Source of the DNA: Phycisphaerales bacterium UBA3190
GTDB taxonomy: Bacteria > Planctomycetota > Phycisphaerae > Phycisphaerales > UBA1924
Assembly (NCBI GenBank): GCA_002364005.1
Contig: DEXG01000015.1
Coordinates: forward strand, 137,313 to 174,298
DNA length: 36,986 nt
Direction of reading: 5' to 3'
The notes beneath the pieces were generated by a model, which saw only the letters and a list, made by a program, of their open reading frames with translations, was not told the origin of the DNA and searched no databases. The position numbers and the translations under genes were made by a program. Numbering within the stretch: position 1 is the stretch's first letter; each line of letters begins with the position of its first letter. This document shows positions 1-8,155 of this stretch, piece after piece.

Positions 1-1952
1 GCGATCAGTGCCCCGCCATAGGCCACAACGGACATCCAGCCCAGCTGCAGGAAGGCCCAGCGCCAGCCGCCGGCTTCCTTGGCTGTCACCACGGTCGTTG
101 GCAGGCACAGCGACGCGAACACATAGAACACCAGCAGCGACCAGGCGGTCTGGGCGTTGAAGAGCGGCGAGCCGTCGGCGCGTTGGGCGTTCTCAATCGA
201 TTCAAGGACGGTCTCGTCCTCGAAGTCCTCGTTGCCCGCGACCTGTACGGCCATGGTGGACACGAAGACCTCGCGGGCGGCGAACGAAGCGAGCACGCCG
301 ACGGTGAGCTGGTCGTTGTAGCCCAGCGGTGCGAAGATGGGCTGGACTGTTGAACCGATGCGCCCGAGGAAGGAGCCCGATGCCGCCTGTCGTGTTTCGA
401 GCGTGTCGGCCTGCGATTCCAAGGCCTCGGCCTGTTCAGCATCATCGATCATCAAGGCCTGCGTGCGCAGATCCTGGACTTCCTGCGAGGGCTGAACATG
501 CGGGTAGCTGCCCAGCCACCAGAGGACAATGGAGATGGCGACGATGAGCGTGCCGGCTTTCTTGAGAAACACCAGCCCGCGGTCGAGGGTCAGCAGCAGC
601 GCGGACTTGAGATCCGGGAGGCGATAGCTTGGCAGTTCCAGCGCCATCGGGCGCGACTTGCCACGCAGGATGGTGCGTCGCGCAAGCAGCGAACTCAGCA
701 GCCCGCCCCCGGCCCCGAGCACATAACACCCGGTGAAGGCGAGGGCCTGCTTGCTGGGCTGGCCCGGGAACAGGATCCCGGTGAGCAGCACATAGACAGG
801 GATGCGGGCGGTGCAGCTCATGAAAGGCGCAACGAGGATCGCCGCGAGCCGGTCGCGCCGATCGGGGATGGCCCTTGTAGCCATGATGCCGGGGATGGCG
901 CAGGCGTGCGAGCTGAGCAACGGCACAAAAGCATGGCCCGAGAGCCCGAAGGGCCGAAGCAGGCGATCAATCACAAAGGCGGCCCGAGCGAGATACCCCG
1001 TGCCCTCCAGCAGGGCCAGCAGGAAGAAGAGCAGGCAGATCTGAGGCAGGAAGATGACCGTGCCCCCGACACCCGCGATCACGCCATCGGTGATGAGGTC
1101 ACGCAATGCCCCCTCGGGCAGCAGCGTGCCAAACCAGGCCCCGATGGACCCGAACCACATGTCGATCCAGTCCATTGGATACGCGGCGAGCTTGAAGATC
1201 ACATAGAACAGCCCGGTCATCACCACCGCGAACGAACACACACCCAGGATCGGGTGGGTGAAGGCGCGATCAAGGCGATCGGTGAGCTTGTCATCGTCGA
1301 GCGATTCGAGCGGCGCGCAGGCATTGAGGTAGACATCCTGCGACCAGCGTTCGATGCCCGACTGATCGGTGGGTGCGGATCGATCGGGGACGCGCGCGTT
1401 GTGGATCGCGCAGAGGACCTCATCGACGCCCTCGCCCGTGCGTGCCGAGCAGATGACGACCTCGCAGCCGAGCATGTTGCTGAGACTGTCACGGTCGATG
1501 CCGATGCCCCGTCGTCGGGCGGCGTCGATCATGTTGACCGCAACGACAGTCGGGAGCCGCCTGTCGATCGACTCGGCGACGATCGTCAGATTGCGCATGA
1601 GGTTGGTCGCGTCGACCACGACCAGCAACGCGTCGGGGGCGTGGGCCTGCTCGCCTGTGGGTGCGGCGGTGCCATCGAGGCACTGAGCACAGACACGCGA
1701 TTCGCTCAGGTCGAGGCTGAGCGAGTAGATGCCCGGCAAATCGATCAGGACCGATTCGATCGTGGTGTTGTTCTCGCTGCGTGTGATGTGCGCGACACGG
1801 GCTTCCTGGGTGGTGCCCGGGAAGTTGGCGGTCTTGGCGCGGATGCCCGCGATGCGGTTGAAGAGCGTGGTCTTGCCGACATTGGGGTTGCCCAGCACGG
1901 CGATGGTGCGAAGTCGCGTAATCGGGCTGGACGCGGGGGTCGCGCTGGTCAT
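1..1952 (-). CDS. feoB: Ferrous iron transporter FeoB, 3' end cut by window edge
   Basis: FeoB is the inner-membrane Fe(II) permease with a cytosolic G-protein domain. About 650 residues are visible and the C-terminal end runs off the window. The N-terminal G domain shows G1 GNPNVGKTT (about residues 21-29), the DLPG G3 motif, NMID as G4 and SARTGEG near G5. Hydrophobic gate segments follow, including one with GTGYLARAAFVIDRLLRPFG and one with FMSCTARIPVY, both FeoB hallmarks. The frame stays open to position 1. The ATG at 1952 lies 15 bases after the feoA stop, so the two are co-transcribed. The residues between the membrane blocks (around 350-500) include a charged EQAEALESQAETLE stretch. 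The family call is very secure. Confidence 0.96.
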   Translation of the reverse strand, partial: MTSATPASSPITRLRTIAVLGNPNVGKTTLFNRIAGIRAKTANFPGTTQEARVAHITRSENNTTIESVLIDLPGIYSLSLDLSESRVCAQCLDGTAAPTGEQAHAPDALLVVVDATNLMRNLTIVAESIDRRLPTVVAVNMIDAARRRGIGIDRDSLSNMLGCEVVICSARTGEGVDEVLCAIHNARVPDRSAPTDQSGIERWSQDVYLNACAPLESLDDDKLTDRLDRAFTHPILGVCSFAVVMTGLFYVIFKLAAYPMDWIDMWFGSIGAWFGTLLPEGALRDLITDGVIAGVGGTVIFLPQICLLFFLLALLEGTGYLARAAFVIDRLLRPFGLSGHAFVPLLSSHACAIPGIMATRAIPDRRDRLAAILVAPFMSCTARIPVYVLLTGILFPGQPSKQALAFTGCYVLGAGGGLLSSLLARRTILRGKSRPMALELPSYRLPDLKSALLLTLDRGLVFLKKAGTLIVAISIVLWWLGSYPHVQPSQEVQDLRTQALMIDDAEQAEALESQADTLETRQAASGSFLGRIGSTVQPIFAPLGYNDQLTVGVLASFAAREVFVSTMAVQVAGNEDFEDETVLESIENAQRADGSPLFNAQTAWSLLVFYVFASLCLPTTVVTAKEAGGWRWAFLQLGWMSVVAYGGALI

Positions 1953-1967
1953 CGCGTTGAAGCCCGA

Positions 1968-2270
1968 TCAGTGCTGGGGGGTGACCATGACGCGGGAGGC
2001 GATGTCTTTGGCCAGCCCGATCCGACACCCGCCGCCGCAGGCCCCGCTGAGCGAGACGATGCAGGGTTCGCCGAGCCGACACATCTGAACTGATGCGTCT
2101 GGGCGGAGCCCCATCGCTCGCAGCATCTTGCCGTCCTGCTCATCGAGGTTCGCCGTGTTGACGGTGGCGCGCTGTCCGCGGCTCAGCTGGGTGAGCGGGA
2201 TCGAGGCCGGTTTGGTCTCAATCGCCGATGCTGGTTGCTCGTTGATGGTGCTGATCTGCATCGTGCTCAT
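1968..2270 (-). CDS. feoA: FeoA-domain iron transport protein
   Basis: FeoA is a small cytosolic SH3-like protein that works with FeoB in Fe(II) uptake. The 100-residue product has the FeoA pattern: LTQLSRGQRATVN, then a GLRPDASV turn and a final VMVTPQH strand. Its C-terminal half carries an unusual cysteine group (PCIVSLSGACGGGCRIG) that could bind metal, which is an inference. The frame is open up to 2360, but a promoter (2309-2337) lies inside that extension, so the ATG at 2270 (MSTMQIST), or less likely the one at 2261, is the real start. It is the first gene of the operon with feoB. Confidence 0.88.
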   Translation of the reverse strand: MSTMQISTINEQPASAIETKPASIPLTQLSRGQRATVNTANLDEQDGKMLRAMGLRPDASVQMCRLGEPCIVSLSGACGGGCRIGLAKDIASRVMVTPQH

Positions 2271-2308
2271 CCCGCCTGAAACGGTGAAAACTGGAGTTCG
2301 GACACCAG

Positions 2309-2337
2309 ATTGTATTCTCATTGAGACCGAATCGCAA
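2309..2337 (-). promoter_or_regulatory. feoAB promoter with weak Fur-like element
   Basis: Read on the minus strand, a -35 TTGCGA and a -10 TACAAT are separated by exactly 17 bases. Transcription would start about 30 bases before the feoA ATG at 2270. The spacer holds AATGAGAAT, which matches the core half of the Fur iron box (AATGATAAT) at 8 of 9 positions; the other half-site is poor. It also forms a small dyad TCTCAATGAGA. Iron control of feoAB is common, but the Fur assignment here is only a suggestion. Confidence 0.5.
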
Positions 2338-2368
2338 TGACAGGCGGGCAGAAACTGCAATCGCGGGT

Positions 2369-3637
2369 TCAGCCCTCGGGCTGCTGGGCGGGCTGGAAGC
2401 TCATGCAGTAGCCCGCACGCCAGATCGGGTAGATGACCTCGCAGCGGAAGCCCACGAACTCGCCCGGATCCCAGCCCAGTCGGCTGAAAAAGTGGTTGGT
2501 GAGCTCGCCATGGCGTGGGTGGGCCTTGGTCTGGGCCCGCCCGATCCCCTCGCCAAGCAGTTCCAGGCGGGGTGGGGATGGGTAGCGGGTGATCCAGCGT
2601 TGCCCGCCGGGGGAGCTGAGGTTTGGGTACCAGAGCTGGGCGTCGATGCCGGGACGCACCATGCGTTCGATGTCCCGGTGCAGGTAGACATCGAAGATGA
2701 TCTGGGCGGTCGGGCAGTTCACCAGCGACCAGACCTCGTCGAGGGTCATCTTGCCCGTCTCCGGGTCGGTGAACGGGTGGTTTGAGCGGGCGGCGGTGAT
2801 GACATCAAGCGTCTGCGGCCCGTCAAGCTTGGCCGGGTCGATCACCTGCACCAGATTGTCGGCACTGCCCTGCGAGGAGACGGTGGGCAGCGGGTGCGTG
2901 GTGAACTCCTTGAGCAGTGCCTGCGGGGTGTTTCCATGGGGCTGGGTATCGTCGAGCAGATCGATCGAACGGTTCTTGGGATCGTCCCACTTGAGCGTGT
3001 CGCCAGCACGGATGACGATGGGCATGCCCCCGGGCACGATGGTGGTCTGGATCAACCCCGATGCGATCGCCCGCTGGAGCACCTCGGGGTTCTCTGCTGA
3101 GCGGCGGAAGGCATAGAGACTGATGCCGGTCTGTGCCGATCGCCCGGTGACGCCCATCGCCGCATTGAACAGGGCTTGACGGGCTTCGATCGAGCCCAGC
3201 GATGATTTGGAGTCGACCGAACCAACGGCTTCGATGCGGGCGATGAGCTTGGCGTGCGAGCCGGCGAGCTGCTCGATGAGCTGGTCGAACTGGGCGACAG
3301 CGACCTGGGCCAGCTCGACGGGCTCTTTACTGATCCCCACCCGCTGCATCGCTTCGAGCATCTGCTCGAGCCCCTTGGTGCCGGGGAGCTTGACGAGCGT
3401 CTGGGCGCTTGGAGACTGATCGCGCAGGGCATGCATGACTCGCTGCGTGGTGTTTCGAACGATGCCGAGGTGCTTGGCCATGCCCGAGCCCGATTGGGCG
3501 GCTTCAGGAAGCAAATTCACCAAGACCCCGAGATCGGCATGCAAACGCGTGGCGACCCGATCGCACAACGCCCGCTCGTCGGCTGAGAGGGGCTTGGGGG
3601 GTGATTTGGGTCGTGCGTGCATCGTGGCGCCTGGCAT
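2369..3637 (-). CDS. Hypothetical protein with possible N-terminal HTH
   Basis: I do not recognise this 422-residue protein. The N-terminus is proline- and lysine-rich. A helical stretch with GMAKHLGIVRNTTQRVMHAL (about residues 51-70) looks like a helix-turn-helix, but this is weak. The rest is mixed and soluble, with no signal peptide or membrane span. The C-terminal part is rich in aromatic residues and prolines (around LWYPNLSSPGGQRWI and RYPSPPRLELLG). The ATG at 3637 has AAGGT eight bases upstream and starts MPGATMHARP. Starts at 3775 or about 3712 in the same frame are possible, because the frame stays open. It is oriented like feoAB, but its stop lies upstream of the feo promoter. Function unknown. 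Confidence 0.7.
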   Translation of the reverse strand: MPGATMHARPKSPPKPLSADERALCDRVATRLHADLGVLVNLLPEAAQSGSGMAKHLGIVRNTTQRVMHALRDQSPSAQTLVKLPGTKGLEQMLEAMQRVGISKEPVELAQVAVAQFDQLIEQLAGSHAKLIARIEAVGSVDSKSSLGSIEARQALFNAAMGVTGRSAQTGISLYAFRRSAENPEVLQRAIASGLIQTTIVPGGMPIVIRAGDTLKWDDPKNRSIDLLDDTQPHGNTPQALLKEFTTHPLPTVSSQGSADNLVQVIDPAKLDGPQTLDVITAARSNHPFTDPETGKMTLDEVWSLVNCPTAQIIFDVYLHRDIERMVRPGIDAQLWYPNLSSPGGQRWITRYPSPPRLELLGEGIGRAQTKAHPRHGELTNHFFSRLGWDPGEFVGFRCEVIYPIWRAGYCMSFQPAQQPEG

Positions 3638-3794
3638 AACACGCACCTTAACCTCTGGGGCGATGGGTGTGTGGCCTGAAATCAGACTTTGTTTTTCCAA
3701 ATCATGCTGGGGCATCGAATCACCGTTTTGGGGTGGATATTGACGGTCTGCGGCGGATATCGGCAGTATTTGCACAACTTATTTGATTTCAGGG

Positions 3795-3822
3795 TTGATT
3801 TCAAGTCAGTTTTCAATATATT
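3795..3822 (+). promoter_or_regulatory. Promoter of the HAF-repeat protein gene
   Basis: A -35 TTGATT and a -10 TATATT are spaced by 16 bases in a locally AT-rich stretch, unlike the GC-rich surroundings. The predicted start is about 70 bases before the ATG at 3899. Confidence 0.5.
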
Positions 3823-3898
3823 GCGTGCTGTGCGACAGGGACCCGCGTCACCTGCCGATCGAACTGACATCAAACCGGGGCTCATAAAGGAAACAGGC

Positions 3899-5137
3899 AT
3901 GAACAGCAACGCGATACGAGTGACGACCATTTTGACGCTCACCCTCCTTTCGGGCACGGCCATGGCTCAGAGCGTGGTTCGCCTGACACCACTGAGCCCG
4001 GGCGATTCATACGCCGAGGACATCAACGACCACGGCGAAGTCGTTGGTCAGTCGATCCAGGCTGGCTTTGGCATGGCGCCGGTTCGCTGGGACGCCTCGG
4101 GCACGCCGAGCAATCTGGGGATGCTCGAGAGCAGCGTGACGGGCTTTGCAAACGCGATTAATAACAACGGCGAGATCGTCGGCTACTGCGAAGACAGCAC
4201 GGGCTTGCGCAAGGCCACCCTCTGGGACGGGCGTGGCGGCATGGTTGATATCCACGCCGAGATCGGCTCATCGAGTTCCTCGATTCCCTGGCACATCAAC
4301 GACAGCGGCGTGATCGTCGGGCAGGCCAATATCTCACCCGGTATCTTCCCGCGTGGATTTGTCTGGGATCAGACCAACCCGGCAGCGCAGGCGGGGACCG
4401 ACACATACCCCGGCGGTGCGAACTACGGGGTCAACAACGACGGCCACATCGTCGGCAGCGGGTACTTCTTCGGCGACCCCGACGATGCCATGCTTGCGGT
4501 CCCCGATGGGCGTGGCGGGTACGACTACCCGTTGATTAACCCGCTCGGGCTCAACTTCTCGCAGGCAAGAGCAATCAACAACAACGGGATGATTGTTGGG
4601 CACTCTGGCTACAACAGCACCACAGTGACCTGGAACGCCTGCATCTTCACGGGCGATGACCGCGACCCGGTGATGACGCTGGGCACGCTGCCGAACCTCG
4701 ACACTTCAGAAGGACTCGATGTCAACGACAACGGGGTCATCGTGGGCTATTCGTGGGACGGCACGGCGAGCGGCTTTGTGCCACACGCCTGGGCGTGGGT
4801 CGACGGCACCATGCACGACCTCAACGAGCTGCTCGATGATGACTCGGAGTTTGATGTGCTGATCCGCGCCACGGGCGTGAACAACAACAACGACATCGTT
4901 GGGTATGCCCTGATGGACGACGGGCGTATCGGCGCGTTCCTGATCGAAGGCTTCATGACCAATGCCGAGTGCCCCGCCGACCTGACCGGCGATGGCGAAC
5001 TCAACTTCTTCGATGTCAGCGCGTTTCTCGCGGCCTTTGGCGAGCAGGACCCGGTCGCGGACTTCGACCGCAACGACGAGTGGAACTTCTTTGATGTCAG
5101 CGCGTTCCTGAGCGCATTCAGCGCGGGGTGCCCGTGA
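3899..5137 (+). CDS. Secreted HAF-repeat protein with C-terminal dockerin-like repeats
   Basis: A 412-residue exported protein. It starts with a signal peptide ending in GTAMAQS (cleavage near residue 23). The body holds about seven copies of the HAF-type repeat, with cores such as INNNGEIVGYC, INDSGVIVGQA, INNNGMIVGHS and VNDNGVIVGYS. Such repeats are expected to form a beta-propeller-like fold. The C-terminus has two dockerin-type segments, LTGDGELNFFDVSAFLAAF and then NDEWNFFDVSAFLSAF, with Asp/Asn calcium ligands. Phycisphaerae use this tail on many exported proteins without having a cellulosome. The start is set by AAAGGA followed by ATG at 3899; the frame extends upstream to 3689 but has no signal peptide there. 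No enzyme motif is visible. Confidence 0.9.
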   Translation: MNSNAIRVTTILTLTLLSGTAMAQSVVRLTPLSPGDSYAEDINDHGEVVGQSIQAGFGMAPVRWDASGTPSNLGMLESSVTGFANAINNNGEIVGYCEDSTGLRKATLWDGRGGMVDIHAEIGSSSSSIPWHINDSGVIVGQANISPGIFPRGFVWDQTNPAAQAGTDTYPGGANYGVNNDGHIVGSGYFFGDPDDAMLAVPDGRGGYDYPLINPLGLNFSQARAINNNGMIVGHSGYNSTTVTWNACIFTGDDRDPVMTLGTLPNLDTSEGLDVNDNGVIVGYSWDGTASGFVPHAWAWVDGTMHDLNELLDDDSEFDVLIRATGVNNNNDIVGYALMDDGRIGAFLIEGFMTNAECPADLTGDGELNFFDVSAFLAAFGEQDPVADFDRNDEWNFFDVSAFLSAFSAGCP

Positions 5138-5238
5138 AATCAGGGTTTGAGATCGATATTCAGAGGGGATGGTGTGAGGACAGCGGATTAAGCGCCGGGG
5201 ACGCGCTGTAAGCCGTAGATCACATGATTCTCTTTTGA

Positions 5239-5282
5239 ACACAGAGCCGGGAGCCCCCCTCGCCCCGGCTCTGTGTTTTTTT
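5239..5282 (+). terminator. Rho-independent terminator after the HAF/dockerin gene
   Basis: A perfect 13-bp stem pairs ACACAGAGCCGGG (5239-5251) with CCCGGCTCTGTGT (5264-5276) around a 12-base loop. Seven T follow. The T tract is only on the plus side, so it ends the plus-strand gene. Confidence 0.93.
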
Positions 5283-5309
5283 GCGTGTGTTGTTCGTGCG
5301 TGGTCGGTT

Positions 5310-5579
5310 TTACTTCTTGGCTTTGGCGGCGGTGTGGGAGCGCTTGGTGAGCCAGCCGACGATGAAGCCGATGAGCGAGAAGGCGAGGTAGGGCAGTGCG
5401 GCTGGTACGCCCTCCTGCTTCCAGAAAAGGATGCGAAGATCAACGCCGTCCCAGTTCTGGAAGATGAGGATCAGGAAGATGATCCCCGCGATCGCGCCCA
5501 TGATGAACTTGGGCTTGAAGTAGAAGGGCTTGCCCTTGGGCGCGGGTGGGGGTGGATTGGTTGATTGTGAGTCAGTCAT
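5310..5579 (-). CDS. LapA-domain (DUF1049) small membrane protein
   Basis: An 89-residue inner-membrane protein. Two hydrophobic helices (about 27-40 and 62-77) flank the motif QNWDGVDLRILFW. The second helix follows PAALPYLAFSLIGFIVGWL, and a basic C-terminus (KRSHTAAKAKK) comes last. This arrangement is that of the LapA/DUF1049 family (lipopolysaccharide assembly protein A domain). The N-terminus is proline-rich. Its start overlaps the end of the next upstream gene by 8 bases, so it is the last gene of the operon led by the CoA-transferase subunit. The exact role is unknown. Confidence 0.85.
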   Translation of the reverse strand: MTDSQSTNPPPPAPKGKPFYFKPKFIMGAIAGIIFLILIFQNWDGVDLRILFWKQEGVPAALPYLAFSLIGFIVGWLTKRSHTAAKAKK

Positions 5580-6009
5580 TGGTTTGTTTTCTCCCCGCGA
5601 TCGCGTCGGCGATCAATCTGGCGATGGCCCAGAGCACCAGCACACCCGCACCGAACTCAAGAAGCGACCCGACCCCGGCCAGGAACGATGCCAATCCCGC
5701 ACCCGACCGGACCACCTGGCCGTTTGAGGTGACCGTCGTCGTGTTCGCGTAGATCATACCTTTGATCGCGAGAAATCCGATGATCTGAGACGCAATGTAG
5801 GACACGGCAGCGATGATCAGGATCATCGCGGGCTGTGCGAAGCTCAGATAGTCACGAACATAGTCAATGACCTTTGTCAAACCGGAAGGCGCACTTGAGC
5901 TCGCGCCTGAGGCTGATTCAAACTCACTCTTGGTTTTACTTGGTCGCTGCATGCCGGGCCGCCAATCTCCGTAAGCTGGACCATCTCCTCTGGGCGCATC
6001 ATCACTCAT
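5572..6009 (-). CDS. Hypothetical membrane protein
   Basis: A 145-residue protein with a hydrophilic Ser/Pro-rich N-terminus of about 45 residues. Three hydrophobic segments follow (SFAQPAMILIIAAVSYIAS, IIGFLAIKGMIYA and a C-terminal one with LLEFGAGVLVLWAIARLIAD). I do not recognise a family. The start ATG overlaps the stop of the CoA-transferase gene as ATGA, and its own end overlaps the LapA-like gene, so the three are translationally coupled. Confidence 0.75.
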   Translation of the reverse strand: MSDDAPRGDGPAYGDWRPGMQRPSKTKSEFESASGASSSAPSGLTKVIDYVRDYLSFAQPAMILIIAAVSYIASQIIGFLAIKGMIYANTTTVTSNGQVVRSGAGLASFLAGVGSLLEFGAGVLVLWAIARLIADAIAGRKQTND

Positions 6010-6737
6010 GCCCCACTCACCGTTCTTTGCTCGATGCGTTTCTCGCTGTCGGTTTTGACGACGCGATCCACATACACACCGGGTAGGTGGATCTCGTCGG
6101 GATCCAGCGATCCGATTGGGACGATCTCTTCGACCTCAGCGATGGTGAACTTCGCGGCCGTCGCCATGTCTGGGTTGAAGTTGCGGGCGGTGGTGTTGAA
6201 GACCAGGTTGCCGAACTCGTCGGCCTTGGCGGCCTTGACGAGGGCGAGGTCGCCAAACAAGCCGGTCTCCATGACGAAGGGGCGTTCCTGCCCGCCGTTG
6301 GGTGAGGCGAAGGTCCGGGTCTCTTTGCCCTCGGCGACGAGTGTGCCGTAGCCCGTGGCGGTGTAGAAGGCGGGGATCCCGGCCCCGCCGGCGCGGACGC
6401 GCTCGGCGAGGGTGCCCTGCGGGTTGAACTCGACCTCGAGTTCGTCGGCGAGGAACTGGCGGGCGAACTCTTCGTTCTCGCCCACATAGCTGGAGATCAT
6501 CTTCTTGATCTGCTTGGTCTGCAGGAGCAGGCCCAGGCCCCAGTCATCGACGCCGGCGTTGTTGGAGACGCAGGTGAGGTCTTTGGTGCCGGTGTCACGC
6601 AGGGCGATGATGAGCTGCTCGGGAATGCCGCAGAGCCCGAAGCCCCCCACCATGCACATCATGCCGTCGCGGAGGATGCCCTGCTCAGCGAGGCCTTCGA
6701 AACATTCAGCGGGTGTGTTGCGAACTTTGGATGCCAT
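6006..6737 (-). CDS. 3-oxoacid CoA-transferase, subunit A (orphan)
   Basis: The alpha subunit of a family I CoA-transferase (succinyl-CoA:3-ketoacid, acetoacetate or 3-oxoadipate type). It moves CoA between acyl-CoA and a free acid. The family signature DGMMCMVGGFGLCGIP is present near residues 24-39, and the length (243 residues) is normal. NNAG and the GGAGIPAFYTATGYGT stretch also fit. The catalytic glutamate of this family sits on the B subunit, and no B-subunit gene is found next to it or anywhere in the window. The gene is instead coupled to two small membrane proteins. The start has AAAGGTGATC upstream. The substrate cannot be told from the sequence. Confidence 0.92.
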   Translation of the reverse strand: MASKVRNTPAECFEGLAEQGILRDGMMCMVGGFGLCGIPEQLIIALRDTGTKDLTCVSNNAGVDDWGLGLLLQTKQIKKMISSYVGENEEFARQFLADELEVEFNPQGTLAERVRAGGAGIPAFYTATGYGTLVAEGKETRTFASPNGGQERPFVMETGLFGDLALVKAAKADEFGNLVFNTTARNFNPDMATAAKFTIAEVEEIVPIGSLDPDEIHLPGVYVDRVVKTDSEKRIEQRTVSGA

Positions 6738-6776
6738 GCGGGATCACCTTTCGTCTGATGGGGCGGCGTACGGGTG

Positions 6777-6805
6777 ATTGTAGTGATCCGCGGAACGGAA
6801 CACAA
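6777..6805 (-). promoter_or_regulatory. Promoter of the CoA-transferase operon
   Basis: On the minus strand TTGTGT and TACAAT are spaced by exactly 17 bases. The predicted start lies about 30 bases before the ATG at 6737. Confidence 0.5.
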
Positions 6806-6812
6806 GGAAACC

Positions 6813-6874
6813 GGTGGCACAGGCGTCTGGCCTGTGCATGTTTGAGAGCGCACAGGCGGGACGCCTGTGCCACC
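6813..6874. repeat. Long palindromic repeat between nrdR and the CoA-transferase operon
   Basis: The arms GGTGGCACAGGCGTC (6813-6827) and GACGCCTGTGCCACC (6860-6874) pair perfectly over 15 bp. After a 2-base mismatch the stem continues with GCCTGTGC/GCACAGGC around a 12-base loop. No T tract follows. It looks like a dispersed REP-type element rather than a normal terminator, although it sits just after the nrdR stop. Confidence 0.7.
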
Positions 6875-6882
6875 GCCTGCTG

Positions 6883-7389
6883 CTATTTGGAGGCTTTGGC
6901 GCCGAAGAGGCCCTGCTGGTTGGCCCCGGTGGTCGGGCGGGTCGAGAGGTCATCAAGCTCGCGCTGGATGTCTTCGAGCGTCGAGAGCTGCAGGTGCTCG
7001 GTGGCGAAGCGGATGTAGGCGATCTTGTCGACATTGCGCAGCTTGGCCATGACACGCTCGCCCACCAGCTGGGTCGGGACCTCACGCTCGAACTCGGCGT
7101 GGAGTTCTTCTTCGACGGCGTTGGCGAGGGCCTGCTTGATGTCCTCGGAGATCGGACGCTTGCCGCAGGCGTTGGAGACGCCCCGCATGATGTTCTCGGC
7201 ACTGAACGGGACGCGCGAGCCGTCGCGTTTGACGACCATGAGCCGCCCGGCGGGCTCGACGCGTTCGTAGGTCGTGAAGCGTTTGTCGCACTTGAGGCAG
7301 TGGCGACGACGACGGATCACCGCCCCGCCTTCGGTGGAGCGGGAGTCGATGACCTTGTCGAGATTGTGTGCACAATATGGGCAGATCAT
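6883..7389 (-). CDS. nrdR: Transcriptional repressor NrdR
   Basis: NrdR represses ribonucleotide reductase genes in response to dATP/ATP. The 168-residue protein has the N-terminal zinc ribbon (CPYC at residues 3-6 and CLKC about 28 residues later). The RRRRxCxxCxxRFTTYE signature (RRRRHCLKCDKRFTTYER) follows. An ATP-cone comes next, from VVKRDGSRVPFSAENIMRGV to AYIRFA. The C-terminal tail is a little longer than usual (TTGANQQGLFGAKASK). No ribonucleotide reductase gene is in the window. Confidence 0.97.
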   Translation of the reverse strand: MICPYCAHNLDKVIDSRSTEGGAVIRRRRHCLKCDKRFTTYERVEPAGRLMVVKRDGSRVPFSAENIMRGVSNACGKRPISEDIKQALANAVEEELHAEFEREVPTQLVGERVMAKLRNVDKIAYIRFATEHLQLSTLEDIQRELDDLSTRPTTGANQQGLFGAKASK

Positions 7390-7415
7390 GGGGCAGAATC
7401 CCTGTGGTTCGGGGG

Positions 7416-7421
7416 ATCATA
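7416..7421 (-). promoter_or_regulatory. Possible -10 box of nrdR
   Basis: TATGAT on the minus strand lies 26 bases before the nrdR ATG. No convincing -35 hexamer is visible, so this is a weak call. Confidence 0.3.
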
Positions 7422-7502
7422 CCACAAGATATGGGGGAGCGAGCCGCTCCGGGCAAGATTCAGCCCCATCTGAGGGATGGACCTGCACGCGTGCACCCGT
7501 GA

Positions 7503-8138
7503 TCAGCGATTGGGCTGGGGTGTGGTGCGCAGGTAAGGCTTGATCTCCTTGAAGCCCTTGGGGAACTTCTGCTGGGCCTCTTCGTTGCTGACGCTCGGGA
7601 CGATGATGCAGTCCTGCCCGTCTTCCCAGTTGGCGGGGGTCGCGACCTGGTACTCGCTGGTCAGTTGCAGCGAGTCGATGACGCGCAGGATCTCGTCGAA
7701 GTTGCGCCCGGTGCTGGCGGGGTAGGTCAGCGAGAGCTTGAGCTTCTTGTCCGGGCCGACGATGAAGACTGAGCGCACGGTCAGGGTGCTGTGGGCGTTG
7801 GGATGGATCATGCCGTAGAGGTCGGCCACGGTGCGGTCATGGTCGGCGATGAGGGGGAAGTTGAGCTTGGTGCCCTGGGTTTCCTCGATGTCCTTGGACC
7901 AGGACTCGTGGTCACTGAGCCCGTCGACGCTCAGGCCGAGCACCTTGACATTGCGTTTGTCAAACTCGCCCTTGAGCTTGGCGACGGCGCCGAGCTCGGT
8001 GGTGCAGACGGGGGTGAAGTCAGCCGGGTGGCTGAAGAGCACGGCCCATGAGCCGTCGATGTAGTCGTAGAAGTGGATCGGCCCTTCGGTCGAGTCCTGG
8101 GTGAAATCGGGTGCGGCATCGCCGAGTTGAATGGTCAT
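7503..8138 (-). CDS. Peroxiredoxin, Prx6 (1-Cys) type
   Basis: A thiol peroxidase that reduces H2O2 and alkyl hydroperoxides in the cytosol. The peroxidatic cysteine is Cys45 in SHPADFTPVCTTE. The longer C-terminal domain with the DCIIVPSVSNEEA stretch and the 211-residue length place it in the Prx6/1-Cys subfamily. A second cysteine occurs in that C-terminal stretch, so a resolving role is not excluded. The start at 8138 has AAAGGAGAT upstream; the frame stays open to 8264, but this extension crosses a palindromic control region. It is transcribed alone on the minus strand, upstream of nrdR. Confidence 0.95.
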   Translation of the reverse strand: MTIQLGDAAPDFTQDSTEGPIHFYDYIDGSWAVLFSHPADFTPVCTTELGAVAKLKGEFDKRNVKVLGLSVDGLSDHESWSKDIEETQGTKLNFPLIADHDRTVADLYGMIHPNAHSTLTVRSVFIVGPDKKLKLSLTYPASTGRNFDEILRVIDSLQLTSEYQVATPANWEDGQDCIIVPSVSNEEAQQKFPKGFKEIKPYLRTTPQPNR

Positions 8139-8155
8139 CGCGATCTCCTTTATCA

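Noticed and set aside
498..2093. Long plus-strand open frame of 531 codons opposite feoB
   Set aside because: The minus strand encodes clear FeoB motifs; the plus frame gives low-complexity Arg/Asp/Ala protein with no motif.
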